From Notospermus geniculatus (Eukaryota; Nemertea; Pilidiophora; Heteronemertea; Lineidae), in contig NMRB01000451.1 in the NCBI GenBank assembly GCA_002633025.1, forward strand, positions 72,943 through 136,942: a stretch of DNA of 64,000 nt, read 5' to 3'. A program made the position numbers and the translations under genes. Shown here piece by piece: positions 1 through 14,200 of this stretch (its first letter is position 1; each line of letters opens with the position of its first letter). The notes under the pieces are model-generated. The model saw only the letters and a list, made by a program, of their open reading frames with translations. It did not search any database and was not told the origin of the DNA.

Positions 1-2185
1 TGTGCGAAGTGAATATTGGCACTGGACTTAAATTCATTCTGAATTTGGTTTAAAATTTGATGAAAAGTGCATTTCTTTCTGGCAATCTTGAGTACACACA
101 GAATGTAGTGATACAGACTGAGTTGTGAACGAGAGATTTTTGACCATTCAGTCTGTGACTGATTCCAAATTTGCATCCAAAAGCTATCTCACATTGGCTG
201 ATATAAAAGCTAGCAAATGCTTTTCTTTAAATATTGTCGTACATTTACCGGTACGTACATTGGACACTGCTGTGCAAATCTTAAGTAAAAGCATTTTGCT
301 AACTTTTATGAATACATATTCCTGACAATGCATTGCTTGCAGTGTATTGATCCAATAATAGAATATTTTCCAGACATTAGATTCTGAATGCCTCTTATTT
401 CACTCAATTCCATATTGATCTACCATTTTCTCAATACTTGATCCAGCCTTAACATATGAATATAGAGTACACTCTAGTTCAGTGTGCTGCCATCCAGGGG
501 CTTGCTCAGTAAATACAATGTGATATCTGTAGTTCTTCAGTACAGTTCTGATGGACAGATTTCTGTGTGTCTGAAGTGTTGGAACTTCTGATCTCTCTAA
601 GCTGTAAGAATCACATCAAATACTATCATGACAAGGATCCACCGTTGTGCAAGCTTGTGATACCGACGACTCTATTGAGGTCCATCTTGCAGCACACCAG
701 CTATGGCCGAAGATGGATCACCGGTATTTACTTGCAATGAGCAATAAAATCAAACTTGGGGGATCGTTTTCCAAGCACATAATTTGAGCTCTGACAATTA
801 GCCGGCTGAATTTTGATCGCATCTCTGTCGGCGATGTCAAAATTGATCTGATCCACTGCTGTGATCGTATCACCGGCACCGCAACCTTGCAAAGACCATG
901 CCACAAGTCGGCAATCGCAGTGGTGGATCAGCTGCATTTAGAAGAATAGTACCGGGTACAATATATTCGAACACTACTGATCATGTCTGAAGGAAAGCAA
1001 CTGAGAATATGCACCATTCTGCTTTCTAGCTATGACAGCTGTAACCCCTGGAAAGTCCTATCACAACCCGCAGATGGCCATTATGGACCCCATGTCAGCT
1101 CATCCAATGAGAGTAATTGATAACGATAAATTAAGATCGAGTGCTGGTAAATTTCTCTCAGTCTCATATTACCCCCTGTGATGTCATACCTCGGCTTTGG
1201 CCTCGCTTGGTTTCTGGCTTTGTTTGTTGCAGTATGGTTCATGGTATCCCTTCGAGTTGGAGTATGCGCCTGTCACTTTCATTGACAATGGTACAGAACA
1301 ACAATAGAAATGTTCCTGACACCATTGCCATGAAGTTCTGCACACGCTTTCATTGCAGTCATCCACCATTCCTTCAAGTTTGCCAAGTCTTTGCTGTTAT
1401 TTCCTGGTGGTGGCTTTTGCTTTTAGCCATACCGTGTTAGGAGCACCTTACACAACCCAATAGCTCATCCATTCCCATGGTCTCCTGACATTGGCAAAGA
1501 ACTCTTTGAAAAGAACCTGCTTTGTTGTGCAGTGGCACTAACTGCATCCCATTTCTGTGGTTTCTTGCGGTCTCCAGTCAGGAAGGATGTGTACTGCTAT
1601 TAAAGCTTCCAGCTTGTGCAGGGATCCCCTTCGAAATGTCTTGTTCCTCACTGGAATGACACACATTTAGATTTCCTATTTTCCTGATGATCAGCAGAAA
1701 AAAGCTCATCAGGGCAAGGGAAAAGAAAAAGTTGTTAGAAGTGAGTCATTCTGTGAGTGATCATGACCATCAAGTTGCTATGACAGATTTGGTGTTGGAC
1801 AAATGACATTTGCTTTGGAATGAACTCATTTTCTCTAAAAGCTTGCAGTTTTTTATGTTCACTCATACACTTGGGAGGGTCATTAATCAGTTTCGCTTCT
1901 CCTTGTCAATTTCCTATATTGCAATTTAGAAACAATTCTTATTTATGGCTGTTGGATTACCAATGTATTGTCTCCCAGAAAATGGGTGTGTGCTGATTGC
2001 CTAATGGTTAGTTCCTTCACCTAATCCCTGACTATTCAACTCCAGCAGGGTACCCAAGACCCCTGGCTTTGTCACCTACATTTGTATTTACTATTTGAGT
2101 CACCAGAACAGCAGTGTTGTACACAACCAGTAGGTTCCATGGTCATTTTCACTAAGTTAATGCCCTATTGTTTCATTTTGCTCAG
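1..2185. other. Left flank, presumed intron of the Jupiter-like gene
   Basis: I see no exon here with the cassette signature found further right (acceptor, phase 1, NP/DP-x-x-G motif, donor). All long frames are short and lack splice context. Because the first recognised cassette exon at 2186 starts in phase 1, at least one upstream coding exon must exist. The N-terminal Jupiter exon, expected to carry an 'SSRVLRPPGG'-type motif, is probably left of the window. One TACCGGTA word lies at 246-253. Confidence 0.5.
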
Positions 2186-2287
2186 AGAAGAGAGATCCGA
2201 TACGAGGTCATGGGGATTTCGGAGAGGAGTTGGATCTCCTGTCAACTGGGATCAGACGTTCAAAAACACCTGACTCTGATGCAAGAG
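2186..2287 (+). CDS. JPT1: Jupiter-like cassette exon 1 (102 nt)
   Basis: The acceptor 'tttgctcag' and donor 'AGAG|gtacgt' bound a phase 1-1 exon of 34 codons. It encodes the core RDPIRGHGDFGEELDLL, then a basic tail with RRSKTP. It is the closest relative of the exon at 5259, having the same length and the same GEELD block, which points to exon duplication. It is the leftmost cassette I could find. Confidence 0.8.
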
Positions 2288-5200
2288 GTACGTGATGTGG
2301 GAGCGTTCTCCTTCTCCAACTGAAGGAGAGGTTTTCAACATGAGGTTTGGGTCTTTCTGTCTTTGGTGACTTTAATAAGTCTTTATCTTCGGGTACTGCT
2401 TCCTCCTCAGGTTGAATGGTGTTGGTATTTTTCAATTCACTCATTTGACTTTAAGTGAAAGAAATGCATCATTTCACCATTTGGTCATTGAAATCCTGGC
2501 CTAATTAAGGCCTATATTGAGATGTTCCCCTTATGTGCACGTTCTCATCAATGAGATGTTCCCTGGTGTAAATATACAATGTATTAATAAATGAGGATCA
2601 ATATCCCAATCCCATTGTGGGTGTACTTAACTTGATGCTATCAATACATACTTAAATGTCCAGAATCTGTATTGAACTGGGTAGGTGACTTCAATTAAAG
2701 GGGTTTATGTCATGGTAATCTATTCAAAGCAATCGTGGCTGAAAGGGAAGACTTGTTGAGTGAAGATCTTCTTGTCAACACCACCTAGGGCCGTATTCTA
2801 GAAGCTTCCTTTACTCTAAGGTTTACCAGGGCAGAATACAAAAGCTTAAAGTGGACCTAAGAGTTAAGGAGGCTTCTAGAATACGGGCCCTAGTCCAAGT
2901 GCTCTTGAAAAGTACACAGTGTCGAATGCCTTGCTGGCAAGGGTAACGCGAGTTGATTCACTGCTCCATCTGATATTCTTCAATTGAAAGTTCTGTGCAT
3001 GCAAGCCATCATCACTCCTGCTGAAGCCTGAATGCAAGTCTGCAAATGCAGTTTCAATCTTGGATGGCCATTGACGCTTGTGGATCATCTTGCAGACATG
3101 ATATTTTGGCCATCAGAGGGTCAACACATGGCCCCTTTAAGGCTTCTCATTGATTGACTCTAATCCATAATTTGATGCTCACTCGAACTATTTAAACTGG
3201 CCATATTTGGCTCGTCATGGAAATCCCTTGTGAACAGCAACAGGGCACCAGGTGCTCATGAATTATATGTTCATTTCTGAGAGCTCATGAATGCACATAC
3301 ATAGATAAAGAACTAGATATTATGTATGGTGATACAGTCCAGTAGTTCATAGCGGGGCATTGCTGGATTCGGAGAAAACATGGTGGATGCTTTCGATATT
3401 GAAACTCAATTTGGCAACTCTATCTTCCAAGGTAGGTCCCTGGTTTTCAAGTCTTTGTCCACTAGATTTCATGACATCCATCAGTGTACTTGCATTCGGC
3501 ATGTTCGGCTTGTGGGGAATTAGCTGCAACATCTTGTTGATAAAGATTGTTGTATCAAAAAATTTGATTGGTTCATTGCGTGTGTGCTGGTACTTTGTAA
3601 AAAAAGCCATCTTCAACAGTCGCTTGAAGTCATGTCGAGTTGACACAAGCTCGGGTCTCATCTCCTGTGACCTATGACTCAACCAGAACACAATACCCGG
3701 TTTCCACAGTGTCTATATATCATGCCAGCATCCATCTTTCAAAACATTAGACTGTGACAAAAAAGACAAAATGCACCAGCTTTGCCATTGGGGTATAACT
3801 TCACTGAACTGTGATTAGGCAAATGGGGTTGAGTCACCAAGTCTCTGTCGTGTTGTGCACGAGTCAGGGACATTCGTTGTCACTTTGTGAAACTTTATGC
3901 CATCTCATCCATGCATACGGGCTAAGTTGGCGGAAATCTGCTGTGCATTTTCATAACAAATACATATGATCATCAGCCAACATGTACTGAAATTATCCAA
4001 AAACCTTTTTAACATTATTGAAATTTGTCGTGATCAGAACTGGTGTACATGATGTGTGTGGTGTTCTACACAGTGCACACGTAATCGTAAGTTGAACCGC
4101 CTCACAGCATTGAAAGACACATAGGGATTACCCTCACATGTGACTGTGTGTCATATAATCCCTCACTGAAGAAAGATCACTTGTACTTTATGGATGCAGC
4201 GCATCATCAAACAGTCACCGAGTCCTTGATTTCATTATCTTTCTGTGGAGTCCGCCTTGGAAAGAACCAGTTTCTATTATTCATCTTTGATGGTGAACGT
4301 CGCCAGGGATCCGCCCCGATGCAACAGATTTGTCTCCCTTTTCATGCCTTCAGCACCAAACAATAAGGTACCTCATCAGGAAAATGGTGGAGGAGGCCAT
4401 AGACCTTTTTTGAAGAGGAGAACCTTTGAGCACGTTAAAAAAGGTTGGCCATAATTTCTGAATGTGGTGCAAGGTCAAACTGCTTCCTTTCTGAACCACC
4501 CTTCCTGTGCAGCTTGCAATTATGGAGGAACTCTAATTGATTAGGTTCTCTGGACTGATCTCTGTAATATGAGAACACTGACTTCAGGCTTCCTGGCACA
4601 GGCCTAGCCTAAGGAGTAGATGGAATGACATGGGCCTAGTAAAAGCTTCCTGAGGTAATCAGTTCTTAGTGCTCACTCCCTCACAGCATGTGCTAAGAAC
4701 TACTGATTACATTACCTCTCAGGACATCAGGATGGGAAAACTGAAGACATGGAAGAGGTGCAGAGCTAGAACTGGCAACATTGGATACCTGGCTCTGAGC
4801 TGTCTTACCATGCTTACAGCAAGTAAGAGGAAAAACAAAGCAGTAGAATGTTATTGTGCCTTGAGTGAGGCCTAGAGGAAGGTACCAACTCCATCTATAA
4901 CATTGCAAATTCGCAAACATTGTTTGGTGTTGATGTAGCTACTGAATGTGAATGTAGTCATGATTTGAATGGAAGGTAGCATAGTCAAGAGTTGGGATAG
5001 TGAGCAACTTCAAAGAAGACAATTGGTGCAGTCCTCCTAATACAAGGCAAACTGAGGTATAGTCGATGTTTGACGCTTGTTCCCTTCAACACCGTACACT
5101 GCAGTGATGAAGGGAGCAAGTGCAAGAACCACTGACTACCTTTGGATGATCCAGGATGAGTACAAGAGCTTCTTTTCACAACTTTTGCCACTGAATAGAG

Positions 5201-8200
5201 AGAGAGAGGGTAGTGAAAGTTGAATACTTGCAATCATTTGCTCCCGATCTTGTTGCAGTGCGCGATCCCATCCTTGGCCTGGGTGATTTAGGCGAGGAAC
5301 TTGACACTCTACAGAGATCGCCTAGAGTGCCCAAACGTCGTATCTCACCTCCTAACCAGGGTAAACATCTGAAATATGACATTGCTTTCAGTGGTTTTGG
5401 TTTTGTTCGGTGTATGGTTGGACTTACCATTTCTGCTGGGAAAGGTGTAGTTTTAGAGGGTCCTTTGTTTCCAGGTAGCTGTATTGCCAAAGTGTTTCAG
5501 AATGGTTCATTGCTTTCTTAATTGGATCTTGGTATTAGGTACCTTCAGTGTCCCCTTCCCCATGGATATTTTGGCTTGGTTGTGGTGTTGGAATCCTGAT
5601 GGTAGACAATTGTTACAGAATGACAGCAAATCAATTCTTAAATCATTACAGTCTTTTGTCACTTTAGAGACAGGTGTTGGGTGTACATTACATGTACATG
5701 GCGTTGGTGAAAGTTGGATTGAGAATTAAGTCTATGTTGTAACATACATTATTATGTTGACAGTTGTGCGCAACCCCGTGTTAGGAGAGGGGGACTTGGG
5801 CTCGGAGTATGACCCTGTCTGGAAAACTCCACATTCGCCAGGAGGACGAAAGTATCGTCAAGGTAAAAAGAGAACATCCTACTTCGTAATGAGTTTTATT
5901 TCTTCCAGTGAAGTAAAGTTGAGCTTTATGAGTTTGAAGGACACTACAAAAGTTCTTTTCAGTATAAATGTATGGTCACATATTTTTGCATCGAACACAA
6001 TTTTTTTCATTCCGTGTGTGATTTAGCTGTGTGATTTGGAAGTGCAACAAAAGTACATTATAAATTCCATTACCGGTAGTTACTTTGTCATCATTCTCTT
6101 TTGAGTATACCATATATACAGGAGCTTGCCTTCAGTTTCTTCCTTTATTTACATTGCTTCCATTGTTATCCAGCTCCTGTTCGTGACCCTATCAAGGGTT
6201 CAGGCGACATTCAAAACTACGACCCAGTCAGGAAAGGACCTGCTTTAAAAGCAACTCTTAAAGCACAGCCTCAAAAACCAAACTCAAAGTCAAACTCAAA
6301 AGGTAGAACTTTATACTTGCCATTTTGGGCGTGGTGTGGCTTTTAGATACTTCTTACTACCTTTCTCATGATGTTGGAATCCTACATGCTACTTCATGAA
6401 AGGAGGTGTCCTTTCATGTTGTCCCCATAGTGTTACCTTTGCTTCCACGTTCAGCTTTTCTCCAGTTTTTTCCCCACAAGTATGAAGTATTTACATGAAA
6501 CAGTCAAATGCTGAGTTTGTTTCTCTTTGTGGTATTGAGTGGGAGTAGTTTTGATAGATTAGTCTAGTACTTGTACACATTACACAGCTCATGCATGGTA
6601 GTGAAGAGTTCCCTAGTTACACTGCCTTGCCTTCGACATTGCAGGAATTTACATGTCTCAGATAACATGAATATTCAAAAAATGTCAAAGAAGATATCAA
6701 AAAATGTTATTGACTGTCTTATCTTCTCATCACATCTCCATCAGTATCATCAACTTGCATGGTTACATGCAGTCTTTATACATGACAGTCTCCTGGGAAA
6801 CAGAATCCGCCATGTTTCTCTGATCCACTCTATGTTGTCAGGAAGATTAATGGCGATCTTCTGTCTGGGTCTATATAGTCAGGTCTACTATTAACCTCCC
6901 CCAGTCACATTACTCATGTCAAGAGCTATTAGTAGCATATGAAGCTGGAGTGTCTACATGTATGTATGAATAGATGAAAGTGTTGATGTGGCATGTTAAG
7001 TGCGAGGGCACAAAGTGACAAAGGAGGACTGGCTGCTTGATGTCTTGACAGTTCATCGTTCGTGAGCAGGAATACATTGACTTCCTGCAGACATCCCCCT
7101 TCGAATGATTGTGCCCCTCTCTCTCACATGAAGCTAGGAACAAGCTTGTTGCCAAGTATGAGAAGATGAGAACAGAAGGTGGATGTTGTGGAAACTGCAT
7201 GGGGTGACTGCAGTCCATCAGGAAGTCAAGCTTATGAGGCCTACTTCGTGTTGTAGCATAGTTCGCATAACAACACTGACACACCAATGCAAACATGCAG
7301 CAATGGACCCAGGAAACTCAGTCCATTTCAATTTCCATATAAAGTTGGGGCGGAATTCAGATTCAACAACTGCTGCATATCATATTTCTAGAGGGCTATA
7401 TTCTATGTCATACAATCTGCATCCATTATTGTACTCATTGCCATGGGAAATATCAATACTAGGCCTATTGCTCATTGGTAACCAGCTGTTGTATTAGAAA
7501 TACACGCCTAAACATTATACCATGCCGCAGCAGATTGAATTAAAGAGTAATTCAAAAAAACTTGTTGGTAATCACAAGTAATGGTTTGTTTTCCTGTGTG
7601 CGCTGTTATAGAATGGAAAGAAAAGCTTGGGCAAATGCATCTGGTAGTGTTTTGTTGATGCCGGGTGTTGCCTTCTGACACTATAGCAGCCTCGTAGGCC
7701 CTCCATATTGAATTGAAATGCTATACTTCACCATGAATGTCTAAACAGCAGTTTTGTGACCGGTCCTCCCTTCAAATTGAAAAGATGCTAAGATTAAACA
7801 TATCCTTCCCAGATCGCCGTGATCCAATCTTAGGCAAAGAACTCGCCCAAGACAAACCAAGAACTATGTGCAGAATGAACAGTGCTGAAAACAACTCAGG
7901 TACAACTTTATCCATATTGGTAAAGGGCTCAAAAATGGGGAACATGGATACAGGAGACCAATGTTCGTTGCTTGCTGATGCTGAAGTTGCTCTGGGCAAA
8001 AAGATATGTTGTAGTCTTTAGACCATGAGCTTGCTTGCTATTTCTCCTTGCTGCATCAGGATGGTAAGGTCCCCACTTTTGAGCCCTGAAATCTGGTACT
8101 TGTCATGTGGATTGGTGGTTTGAAGGGTCTATGGTTATGGGTCACATAATTAGCTATAACATGTGGTGTGTGGTCTTGGTGAAGTTTAGTCTTCTTGGAT

Positions 8201-11200
8201 CTGGACTTCTATTGCTTCCACGATGTAGATGTCGGGTGGAGTTGGCATGCTTTTCATTTCCATTTCTATGATAAGTTAATCAAAGCCTGGTACCGGTACC
8301 TCGATAGGAAGATTTGCATTTGTAAAGTTCCTTTCAAGGCGGAGCATTCTCATTTGCATTCATATTCAATGTCTGCAAAGACTTCCTTTCAGCTTTGCTG
8401 AGTTCTACACAAGAAGGAATTTGAAAGTTGAAAAATGATGCACATTATCAGTCACTTTGGTAATGGTCAATGCTGAAGAATTTGGCCTGCACCTCAGTCA
8501 TTCTATTTGGTTTCATCTCTGGTTGCTTACTGCCCTTCCACTGGCTTCTCTAGCTTGGGGTAATTCAGCAGTGACAAGTCTTCATAGGAGACAAACATGG
8601 CTTGATCTCTTGATACAGTGCATCAGGCCGTAATATGCGATATTTTTACAGCAAGCCCGTCAGAACGATATGGTAGTTTCCACCACAGATTAGATTTGCA
8701 TCATGATTTTGCATGATTTATTGCGGTCTGATCCAGTATCTATGACTAACCAAGTGTCTGGCTGAAAACTGTCAAACTGGATTAGTCGGTAATGCAGAAA
8801 TCGCTGAATTTTCTGCTGCGGACATCCAGAGTTATGTTGAGATGTCTAGACATGAAAGTCAGCGCCCAAGATATGACAGACTTGTGTAAAACCTTGTGAT
8901 TCTTCTTCACAGCTCCAAGGAATCCTATCAGTGGTGAGGGCGACTTCCATGAAGATGATAGAAAACGAAGACTGAGGCGACCGAAAACACCTACTAAGAT
9001 GGACAATGAAGGTAAGATGCAACCTGAAGGTATTGGTCTCATTTATAAAACAGGTGGTTTCATCCATGCTGATGTGGTGTGGTGCCTTCATACTCATTCC
9101 AGAACCAACTTGGTGCCAGGTTAACCTTTGCATGGCTAGGGAGTTCAACACCAATTGTAGTGAATAGCACTGTTTCAGGAACTGGCCTTGGGTGTATTGC
9201 TTCTGTAATCGTTATTTTCACTTTTCCATTCTTCAGAATACGCCTTCTTAGACCCAATAGGACACCGTGGTGATGACGACCGTCCCTTGTACGTAGGCTC
9301 AGGACCTCATACTCCACGTGACCGTGCTAGAACCCCAACACGAATGTCAGCGTATAGAAATTGTATCGTTGGCGAGGGGGATCTTGGTCCTGAGAGCACA
9401 TTTAATCGCCCTAGGAGATCTAAATCTTGCCCTAGAAGGGTTAGAGGTGAGTCCCCCACTGGCATAATTGACATTTTCTTGATCCAAGTGGTCACGGGCA
9501 TAAAGCTGCGTTTACCGGACACCTGGAATGCAGAAGCAGAAAATGCAATGCATTTTCGCATACAGCATATATCGCTTCCGCATTCCGGATGTCTGGTAAA
9601 CGCAGCTTAATGCGCAGAGAGAATCCTGCTGCGAATTGAATAGATGAGGCTGTGTGCAATCTGATCTCATTCCATTTGCCGTCTGCTCCTACGTAAGCAG
9701 CAATAAGAAGAATAGACATCGTTTGAAGACATTCAGAAAGTGTTGATGGAAGACATGATGAGAGACTTTCCTCATGCACAAGTCACTGTTTTAACTCCCT
9801 TGTGCAATTCATGCTTGGGTATAAGGTGTGGTGTCTTGTTCAATGGGCTGATGCTACACTTCACTGCCCATTCAATAAAATGTGGCCGATTATGTCATCG
9901 CCTGCCTTACCAAAGCATGTCCTCATGCATGATCTGGTGCAGAACAAAGTCTTTGAAGAAAAGGCTCACAAGGAAGTTTGTGGTGACATTGCAACCGTCT
10001 TACTGTGTTGGGTAATCCATAAACCACTTGCAGACACACAAAAACTTCTATTCACGGTGCATATCCCATACCCCTAGGCCCAATGGAGAAATGCCTTCAA
10101 TACAATCCCATGTGGATGTGTAAAGCTGCATTCACCTGACAACCAGAATGTGGACTGCAGAAGCAGTATATGCTATGGATTTTCGCATACAACATATCCC
10201 TTCCGCATCCCGTGTACCACATTCCTGATGTCTGGTAAACGCAGCTTCACATGTAAACTGGTGTCGTGTGCAGTGTTGTCTCCTGTACTTCTGTAGGACA
10301 TGTCAAATGCCTGATGGTGCAGTACAGGTCTAGTCATGTAACCTGGTTCGTAAGTGTACAATGATGCCTTGTACTACTGTAGTACATGTCCAGTGTGTGC
10401 CTGAGAGTGCAGTACAGGTGTAACACATAAAATGGTGTAATGTAGAATGGTGGCTTCTGTATTTCTGGTACAAAGTCACATGCCTGACTATGTAACACAA
10501 CTGTTTGCACGTGTACCTAAACTATAGTAATGTACAAATACAATGATGGCTTCTGTATTTCTGTAGTAAGTTGTATCCCATGTTTTCTGTTGTCGAACAC
10601 AGAATTCGCTACTTCCTTTAGGCCGGGTTCACATAGGCCAAGAGCTACACCTACACGGACACGGCTTGCAAACAGAGGTTCCATGGTCATGAAGCCATTG
10701 TTCGCTGGCATATCCGTGTACCGTATAGCTCTATGTGAACCCAGCCTTTCTGTTGTTGTGCACATCCCAGAATGACTGCCGCACTGTTGTTGTAAACCTA
10801 CGGTTCTGTGTGGTGTATAACCCAGAATTGAAGTCTTCTGCTCAGAGTCAGAATCCATGGCCTCTTCACCTCTGTGGTCCTCTGTGTCTTTTTTGGCGTT
10901 CTTGGTGTTATAAAGTATTGAAGGCTTCTTACGTTCTTCTTCCACACCCCTGATTGAGTCAGAATTACTTGGCTAAATACTAAATGGGCCCAAGAATATT
11001 CTGCAATGACACATAATGAGTACCGGTAGACTTCACTGAGTACTTTTGTGGTGAATATACATACATGTATGTTGTTCACTGGTGCGAAAGCTCCAGCAGT
11101 ACTCATAGATCATCCTAGCGGCTGATGCCTCCAGGAAATCAATCCTAACTTGATTAAATGTTTAGTTGGAACCTTACTGAGAGTCACTGAGTTCTTATCA

Positions 11201-14200
11201 TGATATCCATGGGTTACCCAAGGATATAAAGCTTGTCATGTTTACTCATTTGCTGTTGATGAATGGGCCTGTACTTACGATATGAGAATGATCTGTCTCG
11301 GTGGTAGTGTTGATTTCTGCTGACACCTGGTAGGACCAAATCTGGTCATGGTTTTGGTGGCCCCTCCTCGAGTTGTGACATCTGGTCCATTCTCATCTTC
11401 CCATGGTGTTTTCTACAGATTGTATTAACCGTAATCCCATCACAGGTCTGAATCGTGATGGTTCGGAGGTCGAGAACACACCGCCAGCAGCTACAGCCAC
11501 ACAGCGCAGACACACATACCGCAGAGGTACACATGTTTTTCACTATTTTTTGTGTTTCTGAGGTGAAGTGTAGTGCGTAGTGGAAAAATGTACTAGTAGA
11601 TGGGAAACAGACTTTTTTCCTCAAACTGGTGTGCATTGGTGTGTCTCTCGTATCCAGTGATGTGGTGTGGTGTTTTTTTCAAGGTGGAAATGAATAGTTT
11701 TGGATTGGTTTGTGGCAGTTTTGACTTAAAGTAGTGGCTGGTGAACTCTTCTGTCCTGTTGGCACTTGGTCTCCGAACGAGCTATCACAATAGGGAACCC
11801 CGATCACGCAGACCACGCGAGAATATACGCGTGGGTTTGAACTGATAGTACACCGACGCCACCTATTATTCATGACGATTCAAGGTGTGATTGGCCATGC
11901 TTGGTGAACCGCATCTCTCGAACAATGAGCCTCTATAGGTGTCACGTCTGTTCTATCAGTCTCACGTGACCAATTGGCGCTCCCCATTTGAATGGACTTC
12001 ACCCTCATTGAACATTCATTTGAATGTTTCTCCTGTTCTTTTTTTCCAACACAGTACATCTTTTGACATCCGGTTTCTCGTTCCTGTTATTGGTGTCTTG
12101 GCTCCACAGATGTAGTTCTTGTAGTTGCCTCCCTCCACCCCGTGGTTGTGGTTATGTCCCTCTCGCTGTTATACTCTTCCCTCATTCAAAGGTTTTTGAC
12201 ACAGTTCCATTTCCTTCTTGGGCAGTTGTAAAGACACAATATTGCCAGCGGCATTGGTGTGGGTATTTCTTCATTGAAACATTCCACTGAATCAATTTCG
12301 TACATGATGAGGTAACCAGCCTCATGAGCAACTTGTTCTGGAGTGGCTTTTGACTGTTCCCACTTCAAGAATAAGAGCAGTCAGGCATGTTTATTGCCAT
12401 AAGAAGGACCCAAGTTCTTGTGGACGAATACAAAAGAAAGTTCTCTTGATTAATGTTTAGTCAGCCATGAATGAGTCTGCTAGGCATTGAATTGAGCTGT
12501 AGTGACACCCATTGTCAACTGACTGACAGCTCTTCACATGAAGTGGCCGACTCCATTGCCAATGCAGATTTTGCTCTACGATTTCTTACTGAGAATGCAG
12601 ATGGAATGTTGATATAGGCTAAAAATAGCTTTATATTTTCCCTCCAGCTGATTCTAATCCTGTGACTGGCACGGGAGAAGACTTAAAAACTTGGGACATC
12701 AGGAGAAGTAGTCGACCAAGAACACCGAGGCCTCACTCAGGTATAACTCCTATTGGCTTCTTTTCCCTGTCTCTGCTTCGTTCCTCCTTTCAAAATATTC
12801 CGCAATTTGAAGAACTCAAAATCAATGTGAATACCAAACATGAGATCTGGTGAATGGCTTATCTTTATGGGACTCTAGGGACTTCAAGAAGTGTCCATGT
12901 CATTTGTCAATCTTTGCCTGGTGGCATTATCTCTTAGGGCCGAATTCACGGACCGCACTTTAGCCTAAAGTATAGCTTAAGTTGGACTTTCTCTATGCTT
13001 TAAGCATTGAGGAAAGTCACACTTTAATGAAAGTGTGATCCGTGCATACGGCCCTTAGTGACTCAAGTCTCCCTCAAAAGTGGATTCAGTGCAATGAAAG
13101 TACTGTAGCTGATAGAGATTTGGGCCAATAGAGTATGTGGTGCCACCTAGCATCAGGATGACAAACTAGTCCAAGGCACTCGTGTTGATGTCCCTTGGGT
13201 CAATTTCAATACTGTGATTTGGCTTGGTTGTTATTCTTCTTAGTGTGCTGATTTTGAACCAATGACGGTGTGAGGCTGTGTGTGTAACTGCAGTGTAGCC
13301 TGTACAAAACTGTCTATGTTCAGCTGTTTAATTTGTGATGTACTGATTTGTGATATTTGCCAGCTGCATCATCCAGCATTGGCCTACAGCTGAACCCATG
13401 CCCAATGTTGTGGGACAGTGTTGGGTTTTGGATGCCCAATGTTGTCGGACAAACGTCATCCAGCATTGGCCTAAAGCAAACCCAACCTTCGCTTGATATG
13501 ATGCTTGTGAGATGACGTTGAATGTTGTGGGACAATGTTGGGTATCCATGCAGTGTTGTGGGACAGCATTGGGTGTCACAACAGTGTTTGGTGTCCTATG
13601 TTGTGGGACATTGTTGGGTGTCAAATGTTGTAGGACAAATGTTGGATGTAGAATGTCATGGGATTTTAGATGCTGCTCTTCCCAGTAGAAATTAGACCCT
13701 TTCCCCAAAGGAAACATGCAGTATTCTTGCTGGTGATGATCATACTAAGTGTTGGTTTCTTTCTTTCTGTCTCAGTTTCTAATCCTTTGACTGGACACAA
13801 CTGTAATGCGTATGAACTGCGGGCAGACTATCAGCATAAATCATTTAAAAGTCGACCAACAGGTATTAAATTTGGTCACCTTTGCTTACGCTCTCTCTAT
13901 GTTGCGTCACTTTGCTGGTATTGCAGTGTGTTGCTTTCTATGTCAGTTCTTGGTTATCAAGCCTGGGCTGATGAAATTGACAGTCACCAATACATTTAAT
14001 CTGGAATTTGGCTTTAAAGTAAGAAATGATTTGGCAATGTTCATCAGGCCTCGACTTGTGACTATTAATTATTACTGCTAGGAAATTTAGTGATTAGTGC
14101 TCAGTTATGTTTGTCTTATGTGTTGATCTGCCTGACCTTTTGCTTGTCTCAACCCGTGAACACGATTCCCAATGCTAAGGATGGTTGCTGTAAATAGTAC

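Noticed and set aside
2605-2660. NPIVG-like codons resembling a further cassette
   Set aside because: No acceptor in phase 1 and no suitable donor; the frame then stops.
3347-3691. 114-aa minus and 105-aa plus frames facing each other
   Set aside because: Neither has cassette motifs, splice borders or known domains. I cannot support either as coding.
11790-11850. NP-like codons after 'aatag' in the CpG-rich patch
   Set aside because: The acceptor lacks a pyrimidine tract, the only donor gives the wrong phase, and the GxGD core is missing.
13328-13717. 129-aa minus-strand frame rich in PQH/TPN repeats
   Set aside because: Produced by the CAATGTTGTGGGACA minisatellite, not by a gene.
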